From Aptenodytes patagonicus (Eukaryota; Chordata; Aves; Sphenisciformes; Spheniscidae), in assembly GCF_965638725.1 (NCBI RefSeq), contig NC_134949.1, positions 127,098,294 through 127,162,293 on the forward strand: a DNA stretch of 64,000 nt, given 5' to 3'. The position numbers and the translations under genes were made by a program. Within the stretch, counting starts at the first letter, position 1; every line of letters begins with the position of its first letter. The notes under the pieces are model-generated. The model was not told where the DNA came from and searched no databases. It saw only the letters and a list, made by a program, of their open reading frames with translations. Shown here in pieces: positions 23,201-36,100 of this stretch.

Positions 23201-26200
23201 CCCAGTTGTTTTCATGTTTCTTACACTCTTTCACTAAGCACTTACTACTGGCCACTGTTGGACTCAAGGTAGTTTGACCCACGTGTACATGTGGAAGGAA
23301 GGATTGCCCTGCATTTAAGAACAGGGTGCCAGCTAGGTCCATCCAAGCTGTCGTGCGTGCTCGTGTTAGCCTTGTACTCAGATGAGAACAGCCTCTCATG
23401 TCGAGGAAGAGCCTGAAAGCGTTAATGGGAATGCTGCCCCAAACATCAGGGGGCAGATCCTGATGAGATGCAGAGCCTGGTCCAGATGCCTGACTGCTCC
23501 AAAGAGGAAGGGCTTCAGCTAGATGTGGTGGTAGGAATGTGTGTCACATCTGGAATGACAGTGTGGATGTGGGCCTGGAGGATATGGTGTAAGTACTGCA
23601 GCGTGGACCATCAGAGACGGGCTTGTCTACTTTCAGCCCAGGGGTGGGTATGCATGGTAGTTTCCACAAATCCCAACTTGGCGGAGATGAGAACGGGAAT
23701 GTTTGTGGAACGCTTCTGCCCTTGGCATTTCCTATTTGCTTTTAGCTCAGTGCAGACGTCTGTGTGGAGCTCGGCTTTTCTTTTGCTTTGTGCTAGGAGC
23801 TCAGGTGCCTGGCTAGACAGTTGCATTAGGCAGCAAAGCACCTAATCCTCGCTGAAGGCCACCTAATCCTCTCAGCTTAATGGCCTTCTACTCCTTCAGA
23901 TAGTCCCTCCTTTATTTTTTCTCTATTTGCTCAGCAATTGAATTCTTTCCTCTTCCATTTGCAAAACAGTGTCGGGAGCAGGCTGGCCGGCCGGCCATTC
24001 TCATTCCCTGTTACCAACGCCTCTCGGTTCTTCTAGGCTCCAAAATGCAGAAACCCATAAAAGCAGCTGGAAGTAAATGAGTAATGGAGAGGAAAGACAG
24101 GTCTCTATGGACTGAAGAAAGTGCTCTGTAGACCAGTGTTTGAGAACCTCTCATTAATGCTTCCTGGTTATTTTTTCTGCATTTCACTTTGCCGAATCCA
24201 AATCCCGCTCAAGCCGGTGGGAATTGTTCCGCTGACTTATGTGAGAGTTGGATCTAGCTCCTGGTCTGGAAGGTAAAACTAGTCTCACTGGTTTTCTTTT
24301 ATTTCAGTTGGTTTCACTTTCTGCTTCTCAACTCCCAGAATAACGTGAACGCATTCATAGTCCTCCATGGTGGGATTCGTACAAAATATTATCTTTTTAA
24401 GTTTTTCATAAAATAAAAATCAAGATGTGTATTAGCAATTCCACCTCTGTCCTTCTGACTCTGCTTTTCTGCCCCTCTGCCCTGATTTTGCCCCCCCCCC
24501 CCCCCCGCCCTTCCACAGTGAGGTAAATGAAAATGTCTTTTTAAGTATAACACATTTTTGAAGAAACTTTGCAGTCAAACAACAAGATACTCTCAACTTC
24601 TGGCATCACTAAAAGCAGACAGTTTGCCCTCAGAAGGTAATCTGTTTATAGTATCTCAAGTGGAAAAAAGATACGTTGGGTTGTGAAAGATGTTTGTTCC
24701 ATCACCATGGAAGTCCTCACGTAGTTCCCAGGGCAAGGCATTGCATGTGAGGAGGTGACAGTGGATTTCTACATCACAGCTCAGTTTTCAGCTTTTAAGC
24801 GGAAGCTGTACTTTTATGATAAGCTCTTTTTCCTAAAATAGCAGTTTGTTCAAATTAACATCTCCGATAGCAGAAAGCGAGCGATGTAGAGTATGGTACT
24901 ACAGAACATACAGAAGGGAACATTATCATATAGAGCTTTGGGGTTTTATCCTCCAGATCGCCTAAAATTCTTTCCAAGTAACGTGTTAAGATACTGGTAA
25001 TGCAGTGACTCAACCGTATAAACAGATGGAGTGAGTAGTATGCAGCCAGTGATTCAGCTAACATGCAGCTCTGGAAATTCAAATTTGATTTAACAAGAGG
25101 AGAAATGTTGAATAAGACATTTATAATTTTTCCTTTTTTGAAGGAGGCTTGAAGTACATTGGTTTTTCTACTGAACAGAGAGGGTGGAAAAACACAGGAC
25201 AATAATAGTTCATCAGAAGGACGGCATCTTGATCCCCACACAGAAACTCCTTGCAGTACTGCACTGCAGTGCCAGCTCTTGGTCCGAGCCCAAGTCCTGC
25301 TGTGGGACATGAGCTCTTAATTTCTCCAGAGGGAGTGTTCCCAGCTGAGTTACACAGATCTCCATGATCTAGTTCAAGCAAAGCTTGACATTTATTTAGA
25401 CTGAGTTAACTCATTAATTTCAGCTTTAAAATCTTAAAAACCATATCCATTATAAAATAAGTAAGTCACACATTTTTCCCAGGCTCCTCCTATACCACGT
25501 GAAGTTGTGGCTGCAGATGTGAATGTAATGTGCCTGCAAACAGGACGCGCAGAGGTTGCTTTTTCGAGTGCTCTCCAAACAGCCAGAGGACATCTAAGTT
25601 GTTGACATGTCTTATTACATACTTTTTTCCCTTGGAGTGACGAAAGAAGAAACTGGTTTGCTGCAGAGGCCTCCCATTGTTAAGAGATGAGCACTCAAAA
25701 ACTCACCCGATTTTTATGGAAATCTGGGGAAAATCCTGCTCTGTTTAGATTATTCCAGTCTTATCACTGCAATTACAGTCTTTATTCAGTAAGTTATGAG
25801 TACAGATTACTGCCACCTGCATGGAAGCCCATCCCTTCACCTCTATGTAAATGTTTCCTTTGAATGCTTAATTATGAAAGAGTTGCAAAGTACACGATCA
25901 AGAGCCATGAGAAGTCTCCTTTTTCTGAATAGGTTAAACGCATATGAATGTTATATTATGCACACAGTTGTAATATTTAGAACTTGGAAGTTACTAAAGG
26001 ATGTCAGAGTGAGCCTAATCCGTCTAGCAACTGTACGTAGGATCCCATTTTGCCCTCCAATACATTTACGCAATCCTAATATCTCTAAATTGCAACCGAA
26101 AGTGTGTTTCAGAGAATGGATCTGGCGGAGTGCTTTTCTCATTTGGTGAGACGGGACCTTCATAGCTTAGTGTTTGCAAATATTTGGTCCAACTGTGAGG

Positions 26201-29200
26201 AATGCTCTTATATATCCAGGACTGTTCTCAGTAACTGAGTAAGGTCCTGACCCTACAAACATATCTGTGCATGCTTTAAGTAATGAGCTGTACTTAATGA
26301 GCGTATTTAATACGTACAATGTGAAGAAAGTAACAGAAGTTTGAGAATCTGAGTAGTCTGTTATTTGCAGCTGTAAGCCTAAACATTACAGAACCTTATT
26401 TTTACTACTTGTAATGTGCAATTACAAAATATTAAAATGGCATTTACCCCGGCATGTAGCCTTTGCTTTTTTAGAAAAAAAAAAGCAGCACTCCCACCAT
26501 TGCATTTCAATGAGTACACCCATACCAATGGAAGTTCGTAGCATAAAACTACATCGGTTGTGTAATAATCCTTATAAAATGTGTAGTATGGAGAATTTCC
26601 TCACGACTGCTGTCTTCCGTCCTAGGTATTGGACCCTTGTCCTTTTGCAGAACTGATGAGGGACAACACAGTTTGTTTGGACAATTAGGAACAAAGAAAG
26701 AAAAGGGTACCTATCCTTTCCCTTTTTGTTTGGTTTCTTTTGTTGTTGTTTGTCTTTGAATCACTCATCTCAATTACTTCTTCATCCTTTTCCCCTGCCG
26801 CTCCTCTCCTCCCAGTTCCTTCTATTTTCCAGATGTTGCAGGCTTCTCTCAAAAGCCTTGTAATTTTTAGTGCTTTTCTTAAATCTTCATCTCCTGGAGT
26901 CATTTCAGCTGCGATATTTTAAAAATTTAGCTTAGCTTTTGAGCCTGCAGAGGCGTACTAGAGAGAACCGAAGATAAAATGAAAAGCAGGGACCTCTCGA
27001 CAGTGGTTGGCAACAGTGCATTCAGTGAGTTTAGAGATGGGCAGCTGGAAGGCACAATTTAGATCAAGGGTGATTTTTAGGTTACTTTCTCATGGGAACA
27101 AGGTTTATATGGTCATATCATGTAGGTACAGGTATATTTGGGGGTGTTTAATAACATTTGAACCAGGCGACTTACTCCAGCGCTGCAGGAGATAGATAGG
27201 ATTAAAGCTGTCAGAATAATTTAGTTCCTGTAACTCTCATGAAAAGAAGTTGTGGAGCAGGGAAGATGTACCATGTACTTCCTGAATGATGGAAAGTCTG
27301 CAGCGGGAGCTTTTAGGCAACAGCATCCACTGACTAAAGTGAGACCTTATGTACACCACAACTTTGGAAGAGATTTCAGTCAAAGCTTGCACCTTAGACC
27401 CTAAAGTTAACAAACCATGAGGCACAAACGTGTGGGGAACCAGGCTTTCTTAATTCTGGTGCTTGGGGAGTCACGTGCTTTAAGATCGAGGGAGTTAGAA
27501 CATTTATTGATGCCATGAAAAGCGTAAGAGGCTGAGGAGAGTAAAGGATGGAGTAACCTTAATGACAAAGGAGACCAAGAGATGGGATTACTGGGGTGAG
27601 GGGAAGATGGCAGATGAGGAATTTCTACACCTGTCATGTGTGAGGGGGGAGCTGGGGAAGAGCAAGTGGCAGGCAGGAAGGGAAGGAAAAGCAAAGGGAA
27701 GCAGGAGGAGAAAGGAAAATTCAAGTTGGGAAAGGCATCAAGAAAGGCTTTGAAGATCACAGGGAGAAGAGATTAAACAGAAACTAAATTAGATTGAATT
27801 TAATCTGTACTTTCTCAGAAGAAATCAGTGAACTCCTATCCAAAGAAGTGCAGGCAGAAGGAGAACAAAAGGTTTGCAGGGAGAATCAAATTTGAAGAAG
27901 AGGCAGGTCTGGGCATGGTAACCAGTTAATTTCAAGCACTGTTTGGTGAATGTGTCACTAATGAATGTGTCAGGGATAACAAGAGATGAAACTTGTGGTA
28001 GAAGAAGCCAGCCGGGCCACAGGAACTTTATTAGAGGTGTTGTTACACAGCACAAGAGCAGCAATAGAGAAAGAGGCTCTTGTGAGTAAGAGAAACTGAG
28101 TTGTATTTTTTTAAAAAATCTTGTTTATAGAAGTCATTCACATGAATTTTGAGACCTGATTCACACATCTGAGCACTCTGGATTAGCATAGTTCATTTTC
28201 TTTCCCATGCTCTCTGCTAGGTGCACAAGTTCTTTCTCTGTTCACAAGCCCAACGTCCACATGGTTCTGACTGTACAGGGAAAAATGGCTCGAAAATGAA
28301 CTCCTGTAAAGGCTCCAAGCGGTCTAGTGAGAGGATGAAACGACTGTTTTGTTAGTGGACAAATGGCGGCAGTGTGCACAGAGTGACTAGACTGAAGGCC
28401 AAGAGCAACTGTGTTGGCTGAGCAGGGTCTTGACACCGCAGTTATGCTCAGAGGACTGAAGGCAGACCTGGCTTGCAGGAACATTTAAGCAGCCGTTTCT
28501 ATTACCAGTCTATTAGCCAGATCTTCTTTAAGTGGCCTGGCCCAGGAAAGTGTTATGTAAAACAAACTAGGCGGCTTGCTACCGTTAAACCAACAGGAAG
28601 AATGGCATGGACCTTGAAAAAATGTAGGGCATTCCCAGTTTACCGGGCTACAGGATAATCAAGCAGATTCCCAGCTGCTGTTCTGCAGAGGGATTACAAA
28701 ACCTGAAACTAAACCTGCTTTGGTTTTGAGCTGAGCTTCCCAAGGTGAGATTTGCTCTGTATGTATCAGCTTCTTCCCCCCCTTGATAACTTTTGCCCAC
28801 CAAGAGAGAGGGAGAGGTTGCTAAGACAATCTTTCAGACGTCTTAAGAATGAGGAGCAAGGTAGAGATGAGAGATCACCTCAGCGACCCAATTTAAAGGT
28901 GTACATTCAAGCCCTCTTGCACAGCAGAGAATCTACAAGAGAAACTTTTTAAATGTCCCAACAGCAAAATGGCTAAGCCACAAGGCACGCATCTGTCAGA
29001 AACCACATTTCCCCGATTCTCCTGCTCCTTACTTAGGAACAGTTTAGGGAAACAGGGCATGTTTAACAGTGGTAGAACAGGAGGGAAGAGCTGCGATAGT
29101 GCTGTTTTCTTCCAAGCGGAGAAAGGAAGCGGAGTTTCAGTAGAAGAAAGACCTCTGTACCCAGCACCTTTATTACGGGTCATGGCAGGACCTCAGGGCG

Positions 29201-29339
29201 GGCCCCCGAGGTGCTGGGGATATGCTGGTTGCAGTGCAGGGTCCTCCCTCACTCACAGCCTGCAGTGGGACCGGGGTTTGGAGGAAGACGGGGGCAGGTT
29301 TGGGGGAGGAAGGGTCACAGCACGGCAAAGGATCGGCCG
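20256..29339. other. Intergenic, no gene recognised
   Basis: About 9 kb with no identifiable exon. A MIR/tRNA-SINE-like segment is seen near 21,885-21,965 (ACCTAGGTCTCCCCTCTCCC then CTCACTAGACCA). A C16 run lies at 24,491-24,506 and a GGCCGGCCGGCC palindrome near 23,985. Gene regulatory elements may exist but cannot be called from one sequence. Confidence 0.5.
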
Positions 29340-30019
29340 AGCAGTTTCGCCAGGCAGCTGCACCACGCAGAGTGTTCCCCCCCCCCCCCCCCCCCGAGTT
29401 TCTGGGACACAGGCCCGTACAGCCCTTGGGGAGGCCTCCAGCGAGACCCCCGGCCGCCTCCAGCGAGGCTCCCAGACTCGAGGCTTTTTGGGGGCGCGGG
29501 GTGACTCCCCGCCAGCCCCAAGCGGCTCCCGCCACCCTCCCCGGGGCACCTGACGAGGCGCCTGAGCGGGGTGACGCGCAGCCCCAACGGCCGAGGGCAG
29601 CCGGCCGAGGCAGGGGAGCCCCCCCCCAGGCCCTCAGCCCCCCCCGGGCCGTGGCAGGGAGGGCCAACACCCCCAGCCCTGAGGCGGGGAGGCGGCCCCA
29701 GGGAGGGCAACGGGCCCTGCCTAAGGAGGGGCAGGAGGGAAACGGCCCCCGCCTGACGGCTGCCGCCCTCGCCCCGTGTGGCGGAGCCACTTGGTATCTC
29801 CCTCCCCCCCCCCCCCCCGAGGAGGTGGTTTCACCTCCCCCCCCCCCCCGACCCGGGGGAGGGGCGTGGCCGGCCCCGCTCGGTCTTCCCCGCCCCCTTC
29901 GTCCATATTCATGAGCGCGAGCCGGGAGGTGCCGGCGCGTGCCCCGCCCCCCGCGGTGAATATTGATGAGGCGTGATGCGCGGCGTGGTGTCGTCTCGGG
30001 CGGCGCGGCCGGCGATTGG

Positions 30020-30111
30020 CCGGGTGCGTGTGTGCGCGGTGACGCGTGTCGCGGCGGTGCGGGTCCCGATTGCTGCAGCCGCTTGTCAGTGTGACGAAGA
30101 TTGGCACCCAG
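30020..30111 (+). other. PKNOX1: PKNOX1 noncoding exon 1 (5' UTR; start approximate)
   Basis: The strong donor CACCCAG followed by GTAAGCGCT at 30,111/30,112 lies directly downstream of the CCAAT box and GC boxes. It fits the noncoding first exon expected for PKNOX1, whose ATG is in exon 2. The transcription start is not visible; I place it after the CCAAT box, within about 29,980-30,060. No ATG-initiated frame from this exon reaches exon 2 in an obvious way. Confidence 0.65.
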
Positions 30112-30630
30112 GTAAGCGCTGTCACTCAAACCCGCTCCCAGCCAGCCAGCCAGCCATCCATCACGGCGCGCCCGCCGCCGCCGCCGCCGGCCGGGCCCAG
30201 GCGTACCACCAGACCGGGGGGTGGTTGGGGAAGGAGCGGGGGGGCGAGCCCGGCAGGCGGAACAGCGGGGAGGGGGCACCCGCACTCCGCAACTCGCCCA
30301 GAGGGGGGTTAGGGGCGGTGGCGGGCAGGCGCGGGGAGGGGAGGGGAGGGGGGGGGGGGGGAGCGAGGAAAATTCTGGAACCGCCGCCGTGTAACCGTTG
30401 TCTCTTGTGGGCGCGCGCCGGCGGGGGCGCGCAGGCGCCGCGCGCGCGCGGAGGGGAGACGGGGCGAGAGGGAGCGCGGGCCGCTGCTCGGCGCCGCGCG
30501 GAGGGGACGCGGCGGCCGGGGGCGGGGGGGGGATGGAGGAGGAGGAGGAGGGAGAGGGAGAGGGGGCGACGGGAGGGGGGAGGCGGCGTGATACTTAAAG
30601 GGTCAGCGCCGTGTTGGCGGAGGGGGGGAG

Positions 30631-30704
30631 GGCAAGGCAAGGCAAGGCAAGGCAAGGCAAGGCAAGGCAAGGCAAGGCAAGGCAAGGCAAGGCAAGGCAA
30701 GGCA
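30631..30704 (+). repeat. (GGCAA)14 pentanucleotide array
   Basis: Fourteen perfect GGCAA units (30,631-30,700) plus a partial GGCA, preceded by a G-rich stretch, 520 bp downstream of the PKNOX1 exon 1 donor and inside the CpG island. Perfect purity suggests recent expansion and length polymorphism. Read as protein it gives QGKAR or LPCLA repeats, which are not real genes. Confidence 0.99.
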
Positions 30705-33029
30705 GAGTGGAGCGCCCAGCAGGGGCTTCTCCGGGGTCCTCCTCGCCCCCGCCTCCGCCTCTTCTCGCTGCCGTGCCAGGCCCCGTCGAGCCGGCCCAAC
30801 CCAGCCCGGGGAGCCCTCGGCTGTGGCAGGGATCAAGCCGCCGCGGCAGCTGCCTCTCCTCCGCACCTGCCCCGACCCGGCCGGGTGCGGCCTGCGGGGG
30901 GGGGGGGGGGAAGGAAGGGGGCTGCCGACGGCAGTTGGCGGTCGCGCGTAGTCCCCCGTGCCGGCGCCGTGGGGTGCTGGTGCTGGCGGGGGCGGGGCGG
31001 TGACCCCCAGACCCTGCCCCCGGCCCTGTTGCCGCTTCGGTGGCGGTGCGGTCCGGCGGAGCCCGGCCCGGCCCTCGGGAGAGCGGGGGCTGGCGCGTCT
31101 TTGGCTGTGCTTCCCCCCTCCCCCCGCCTCCCCTCTTATTCATAGAAAGCAGATTCTGTTAGCGGCTGGCACTTGGGGCAGTGTGCGCAGTTACGGCGTG
31201 AGGTGGTTTCTTCCTCTTTTTTTTTTTTTATTTTTTATTTATTTTTGATGTGACCTCATTGTCTGTTGGCTCGGTTACGAGTAGAGGCTTCTTGACACCT
31301 AGACCGAGGCTTTGTGAGTGTTTACACACAGCCACAATTAGGAGCTGAAACTTGACATTGCCCAGAGGCCCTGCTTATGATGTGTGTAAACAATAATAAA
31401 TCAAGTGCTGGTTTTATCCTGAAATACTGGCTCAATTAGCCACATGTCCCGGGTCTCTATGGAGTAGTCGATAGCTTTCCCCCATTCCCACAACGCCAGC
31501 TGTATGGCCCAGAGTTTATCAGTTAACAATATAAGTAGTTGACATGTCTGTGTGCTACTTCTCTGTATAGCTTATTGCTATCTTTTTTATTGTTTCTTAA
31601 ATATTTTCTGTTGTCGTAAATGGGAACATATGATGTAATTTTAGAGACGCAGTCATAGGTTGGGGTTTTTTTTTTTTAATCTGTTGCTGCACTTTGTGAC
31701 CCTTTTTTGTCAGTTACGTCTAAGTAAATGACTAGTATGGTTTTGGGAGGGAGAATGAGACTCTAGATCTGTACAGTACCCTTATAAGTGAATTTTTATG
31801 CCATGCAATGAATTACTACTTTTTTTTTTTTTTTTTTGGTCACATGCGGTTAAGAGCTGTCCAGGCAAGACTCAGTTTTGTCCTTGCCCCTATTTGGAAT
31901 ATGATGTGTGCATTCCATTGAACAGATCACAGGAGTAGGGAGCATGGACAACATGTTCTGGTCTGTGGATGTTGGAAAACACTTGAGCCAGCATCCTATG
32001 GAGGATAGCAGGATGGTGTAGATAATTTTGAATGTATGCTAAGTGTCTCATCTAATTGTTTTTTAAAAAAGCAAAGTAATTCTTTCTTAGTCTTTACAAA
32101 AGCGTGCACATATAGTTAGTTCGTTATACTGTCCATAATTTTATTCTAGAGCATGCTCTGCACAAAGTTTCACCAGTGTAGATTGTTCGATTAGGGGAAT
32201 TCTAACAACAGCTTAAGAAATTTATGCACCTCGCTATTCTCTGTACTGTGAATACACTTACAGGTTGTTCCCTTTCCTCTATGGGATATAAACTGTTTAC
32301 GGTCTGCCTGTGCTATGGGATTATATCCCTTTAGTTATATATGTGTAGTTAAAGTGATATAGCTTCTGCAGCTGGGTAAGCGCTGAAGTCTTGTTTAAGA
32401 ATGAGTCCTGGTTAGTCCTTGCTAGCTGCATGTACAAATTTTATGGATTCTACTGAACCAGAAAACAAATTGTTGTGATTGTATCAGAAATCCTTCTATG
32501 TATTTCCAGACCTTGTCATTGCTACAGTATCAAGCAACAGCGAGTGCATTTTCTAAATAGCTCTGTAAAATAAAATTGCCGTATTATCCTTTTCTGAGTC
32601 TGTGTGTAGCCATGTATAACCATTACATTTAAGTTTTCAAAAACCAGTGAGGGGAAAAAAAACCCAAAACATTTCATATTTATTCAGTCTGAAGAAACAG
32701 TTTCACACTTCTTGGTATGTCATTGTTTTTAATCTATCCAAAATAAGTAATTCTGATTTTTCTTTTCATGTATGTTCTATCTTCAGTTTATTTTATGAAG
32801 TGTATAGTATATTTTTACTGTTGACTGTTACCGCTTTACATATTTTCTTGTCATCTTATGATTAAAGTATCCCCAGGAAAACTTCAGTGTAGGTTCCACT
32901 ACATTTTCTTAACGTAAGCTTTGGTTAAGTGGTAGAAGGCATAGCTCCATTTATTTCATTCGCAGGGTAAAGATAGGTAGTGTAGAGGCTATTGCATTGC
33001 ACTGAGGCTTTGAAGACTGATACTGTTCA

Positions 33030-33185
33030 TTCTGATTGATCTCCTGGGTGATTTTGGGGCATGTGGTTTTTTTATCTGTGCCTGAGTATCCTTCTCTACA
33101 TAAATTGAATACTGATACCTGTCTCATATCTGGAGTGGGTCTTATTATCATGTAGTTCAAGTGCTTTGCTGGACTGGAATTTACC
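33030..33185 (+). repeat. MIR-type ancient SINE fossil
   Basis: The order of conserved pieces matches the MIR core and 3' part: CTGGGTGATTTTGGGGCATG, ATCTGTGCCTGAGTATCCTT, a TAAATTGAATACTGATACCT segment (MIR TAAAATGGGGATAATACCT), TGTCTCATATCTGG, and AAGTGCTTTGCTGGA near the end. Divergence is high, as expected for an amniote-wide fossil. Only alignment to the MIR consensus would settle it. Confidence 0.6.
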
Positions 33186-36100
33186 TTGTTACCGTTTCCT
33201 ATGTGGTAATAGGAAAACAGAATTCTTGAAGTTTTGTGTATGTTGTTGTTACCGTTGGTTGGGGTTTTACTTTGTATTTGGAAATTTCACTTTGGCATGT
33301 AAAAAGTTAGTCTAATATTAAGTAACTTACAGCCCTGATCTGTACTCTTTCTTGATCTAGATACAATTTTAAAGATTCGGATTATGTTTCGAATATAAAA
33401 ATAATGTTTTAAAACTAAGTCCTTGCAGTCTTCCATTAGTGCAACTGAAAGGAGTTTAGAATGAACTAAATATACGTGTTTATTCTAAATCAGTCTTATA
33501 AAATGGATATGTCTTCTAGAAGCTGTACTTTCTTTTTCAGAGTTTTGCTTTCCGACTGTATTTTTTCTCATACCTTTCCCTGTACTGTAAATGCAGTGCT
33601 GCAATGAAGTCGTAATAATTCTGGTTGCTACCACAGCAAGTTTAGAAGTGTTTAGGAGCAATTCAATTTCCTGGAAAAGAATAACTCTTTTGCTGTTATT
33701 AAGCCCTGTACTGACAGCCAAGGGTGAATGATCCACAGAACCACTACTGTGATAGTGGAACTACTTGTTTTAATGGCTCTGTTAATGTCCTGAATGAAGA
33801 GAGATGTAGTCCAAATTGTATTTCAGAATATTATGTAGTGGTCTGGGAGCCAAATGTTACCTCTGCAAAACTGGCACACATGTGAAAGCTTGCAATAAAG
33901 CAGATTAATATTGTTATTTTGGTGTAAGAAAGACTGAATTATTTTTGTGTGTGTGAGATTTAAAATTCCACAAATGTTACTTCTCTCTTGCAGCAGCTGG
34001 TTGCTTCCGTCTCACTTGTTAAAAGAGTCTGTAGGTTTACAAATGATAAGTCCCCGGGGGGGGGGTTTATTTTACCACAGCTCAATGCTGTACAAAATGT
34101 AAAACAACTTATTGCTCTTCTAAGCAAGAGGATTCCAAGAGCAAGGAAAAAAGCTGCTGATAGAGTTCTTTCCTTTGCTCGCTTGCTGCCAGATGTTACC
34201 AAAGTATTTTACCCGGACCATTATAGCTCTCCCTAAGATAATTGGATGCAGAAGTATTTGCATTTGTTAGCAGGTTCTTCACTTTGCTCAATAAGGTGGT
34301 TTCATGTGGTAACTGTAGAACACGGGTATCATCAGATGGAACTAGGAATGGGGTAGAAAATAAAATGACGACGCCGAGCATCTGGAAATACCAATCTTCG
34401 CTGTTAATGGAGCACTGGCATGCTTATATGAAGTTGGTAAAGGGCAGTAACTTGGTTCCCCTGCCAGCAGCGTGGGGATACCCAGTCGTGTATGTTACTG
34501 AAGCACAAAAAGGAAGCTGGTGTTAGAGGTGGAAATAAAACTTAGGTCTGCTTGTCATCACATGCTTGCTTATCATCCTTCATATGAACACGCTTGTTTG
34601 TTTTTAATATAGCAACTACTCCAGGCCCTGTTGTTCTCATTTTTTTCCTACATATGTATATAAAAGAGCTATTTGCTGTTAAACAGGAAGGCCATTTAAG
34701 TACTTAGACAGTCAAAAGGTGATTTTTGAAAATGGGAGCTGACTGACTGTGATAGTCATGTACTGTCCCTTAGCCTGCTGTACCTATGGGTCTGTAACTG
34801 TCGTCTTCTGCAGCTGACAGTAAATTCAGGCAAAAAAGTAGAATATGGTAGCTTACTGCTGGTGTACTAAAAGAGGAATCAATTTTTTTTTAAACCACCA
34901 AATTCCAATTTATATTTTATACATGAGCTTTTGGAATTGCCTGTATTTTTTCTTGAGGACAGAGGAAGCTAGGAAATGTGGCTATACTTCACATCCTGCT
35001 TAGCTTTTTTCAAATTACATAGCAAACAAAACAAAGGGAAAAGGATATTATAATACTTATTACTGAAAAATGAAGTCCAAGTCTTTTATATTCAAAGGAA
35101 ACAGAGGCGATTATGAAACAGAAATTGGAGCATTATACACTTCTACATGCATATGGGAACGAAAATGTGTGTGCTATGTTGTATGTTTTACAACTAAAGA
35201 ACTTGAACTTCCAGGTCAGTCTATGATCAATTTATGTGTGTTCTAGGCCATGATCGTAGCAATGCCAGGAGTAAGGTTACCTGGTTATTTTTTTTTATTT
35301 TGAGATGTTGTTTTCAGTAGCTTATTTCTTAGTCATACTGAAGTTTGCCATGATGAGTGTGTTTGAGCAGGGTTATTCCGGAAACTTTAAGCTAAAATGA
35401 CTCAGCATTTTGAAAATTACTTTAAGAGAAAGTAAATATGTTAACTTAAAGCGGGGGGGGGGGGGGAAATGCTTGTTTGGCTTATTTTATATCAACACTT
35501 CAGTTCTGGAATTTAGCATTGCAGAGGAGAGAGGGGAAGAGAGCATAAACATTCACACGGAGCATATGTCTGTTCCTCGAGAAACTTCAACAGATCGTAA
35601 GCTCTTGAAAAACTGGTTCATGCATGTTACTCAGCAAATATTTATTAACTAAACTATCTGAATATTCCATGTAACACGAGTATCTTCCTGTGTGTTGGTC
35701 CTTGCATGTCACCTGGCTGTGCAGTCATCATCTGGACCAAGTAGTTAAGCATGATGCGTCCCACAGCAGTAGGTGATGGGTAAGTTTAACCCTAAATAGT
35801 CTGTCTTTATCTCTGCTTCTCCCCCAACCCCAGAATGCTTAGGCAGCAGTCGTACTCGTGGAGGGGTGAAGGCTGGTGTTTGGGGAGAGGTGGGGAGGAA
35901 AGGTTGAAGCTTGGTGGAAATGCAGTGGGCCCAGGAACCTGAGGAGGGTGGTACTAGCAAAATTACAAATGGTCAGAAGTGGGGGGAACAAGAGACAGCA
36001 AGAGGTGAGAAAGAGGTCAAGCTGTACATTGGTGTGGAAGGGTAGTACAAGGCTGAAGAGCAGAAAGAAAAATAGGGTAGGAAAGTAGGGGAGCGTGAAG

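Larger units (their letters stand above)
29340..31110. promoter_or_regulatory. PKNOX1: CpG island and promoter of PKNOX1
   Basis: A 1.8-kb G+C- and CpG-dense region. It lacks a TATA box at the expected place. It has GC boxes (CCCCGCCC, ~29,889 and ~29,943), a GGGGCGTGGCC element near 29,860 and an inverted CCAAT box (ATTGG, 30,015-30,019) about 95 bp upstream of the exon 1 donor. Two near-identical elements, ATATTCATGAG (29,905-29,915) and ATATTGATGAG (29,960-29,970), each follow a C-rich GC box. Homopolymer runs (C19 at 29,377, C15 at 29,804, C13 at 29,837, G14 near 30,348, G15 at 30,896) occur throughout. Long open frames in it are low-stop-codon artefacts. Confidence 0.85.

Noticed and set aside
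29173..31145. Open frames of up to 390 codons across the second CpG island
   Set aside because: Low stop density, homopolymers and the GGCAA array explain them; they overlap on both strands and cross the PKNOX1 exon 1 donor without any domain match.
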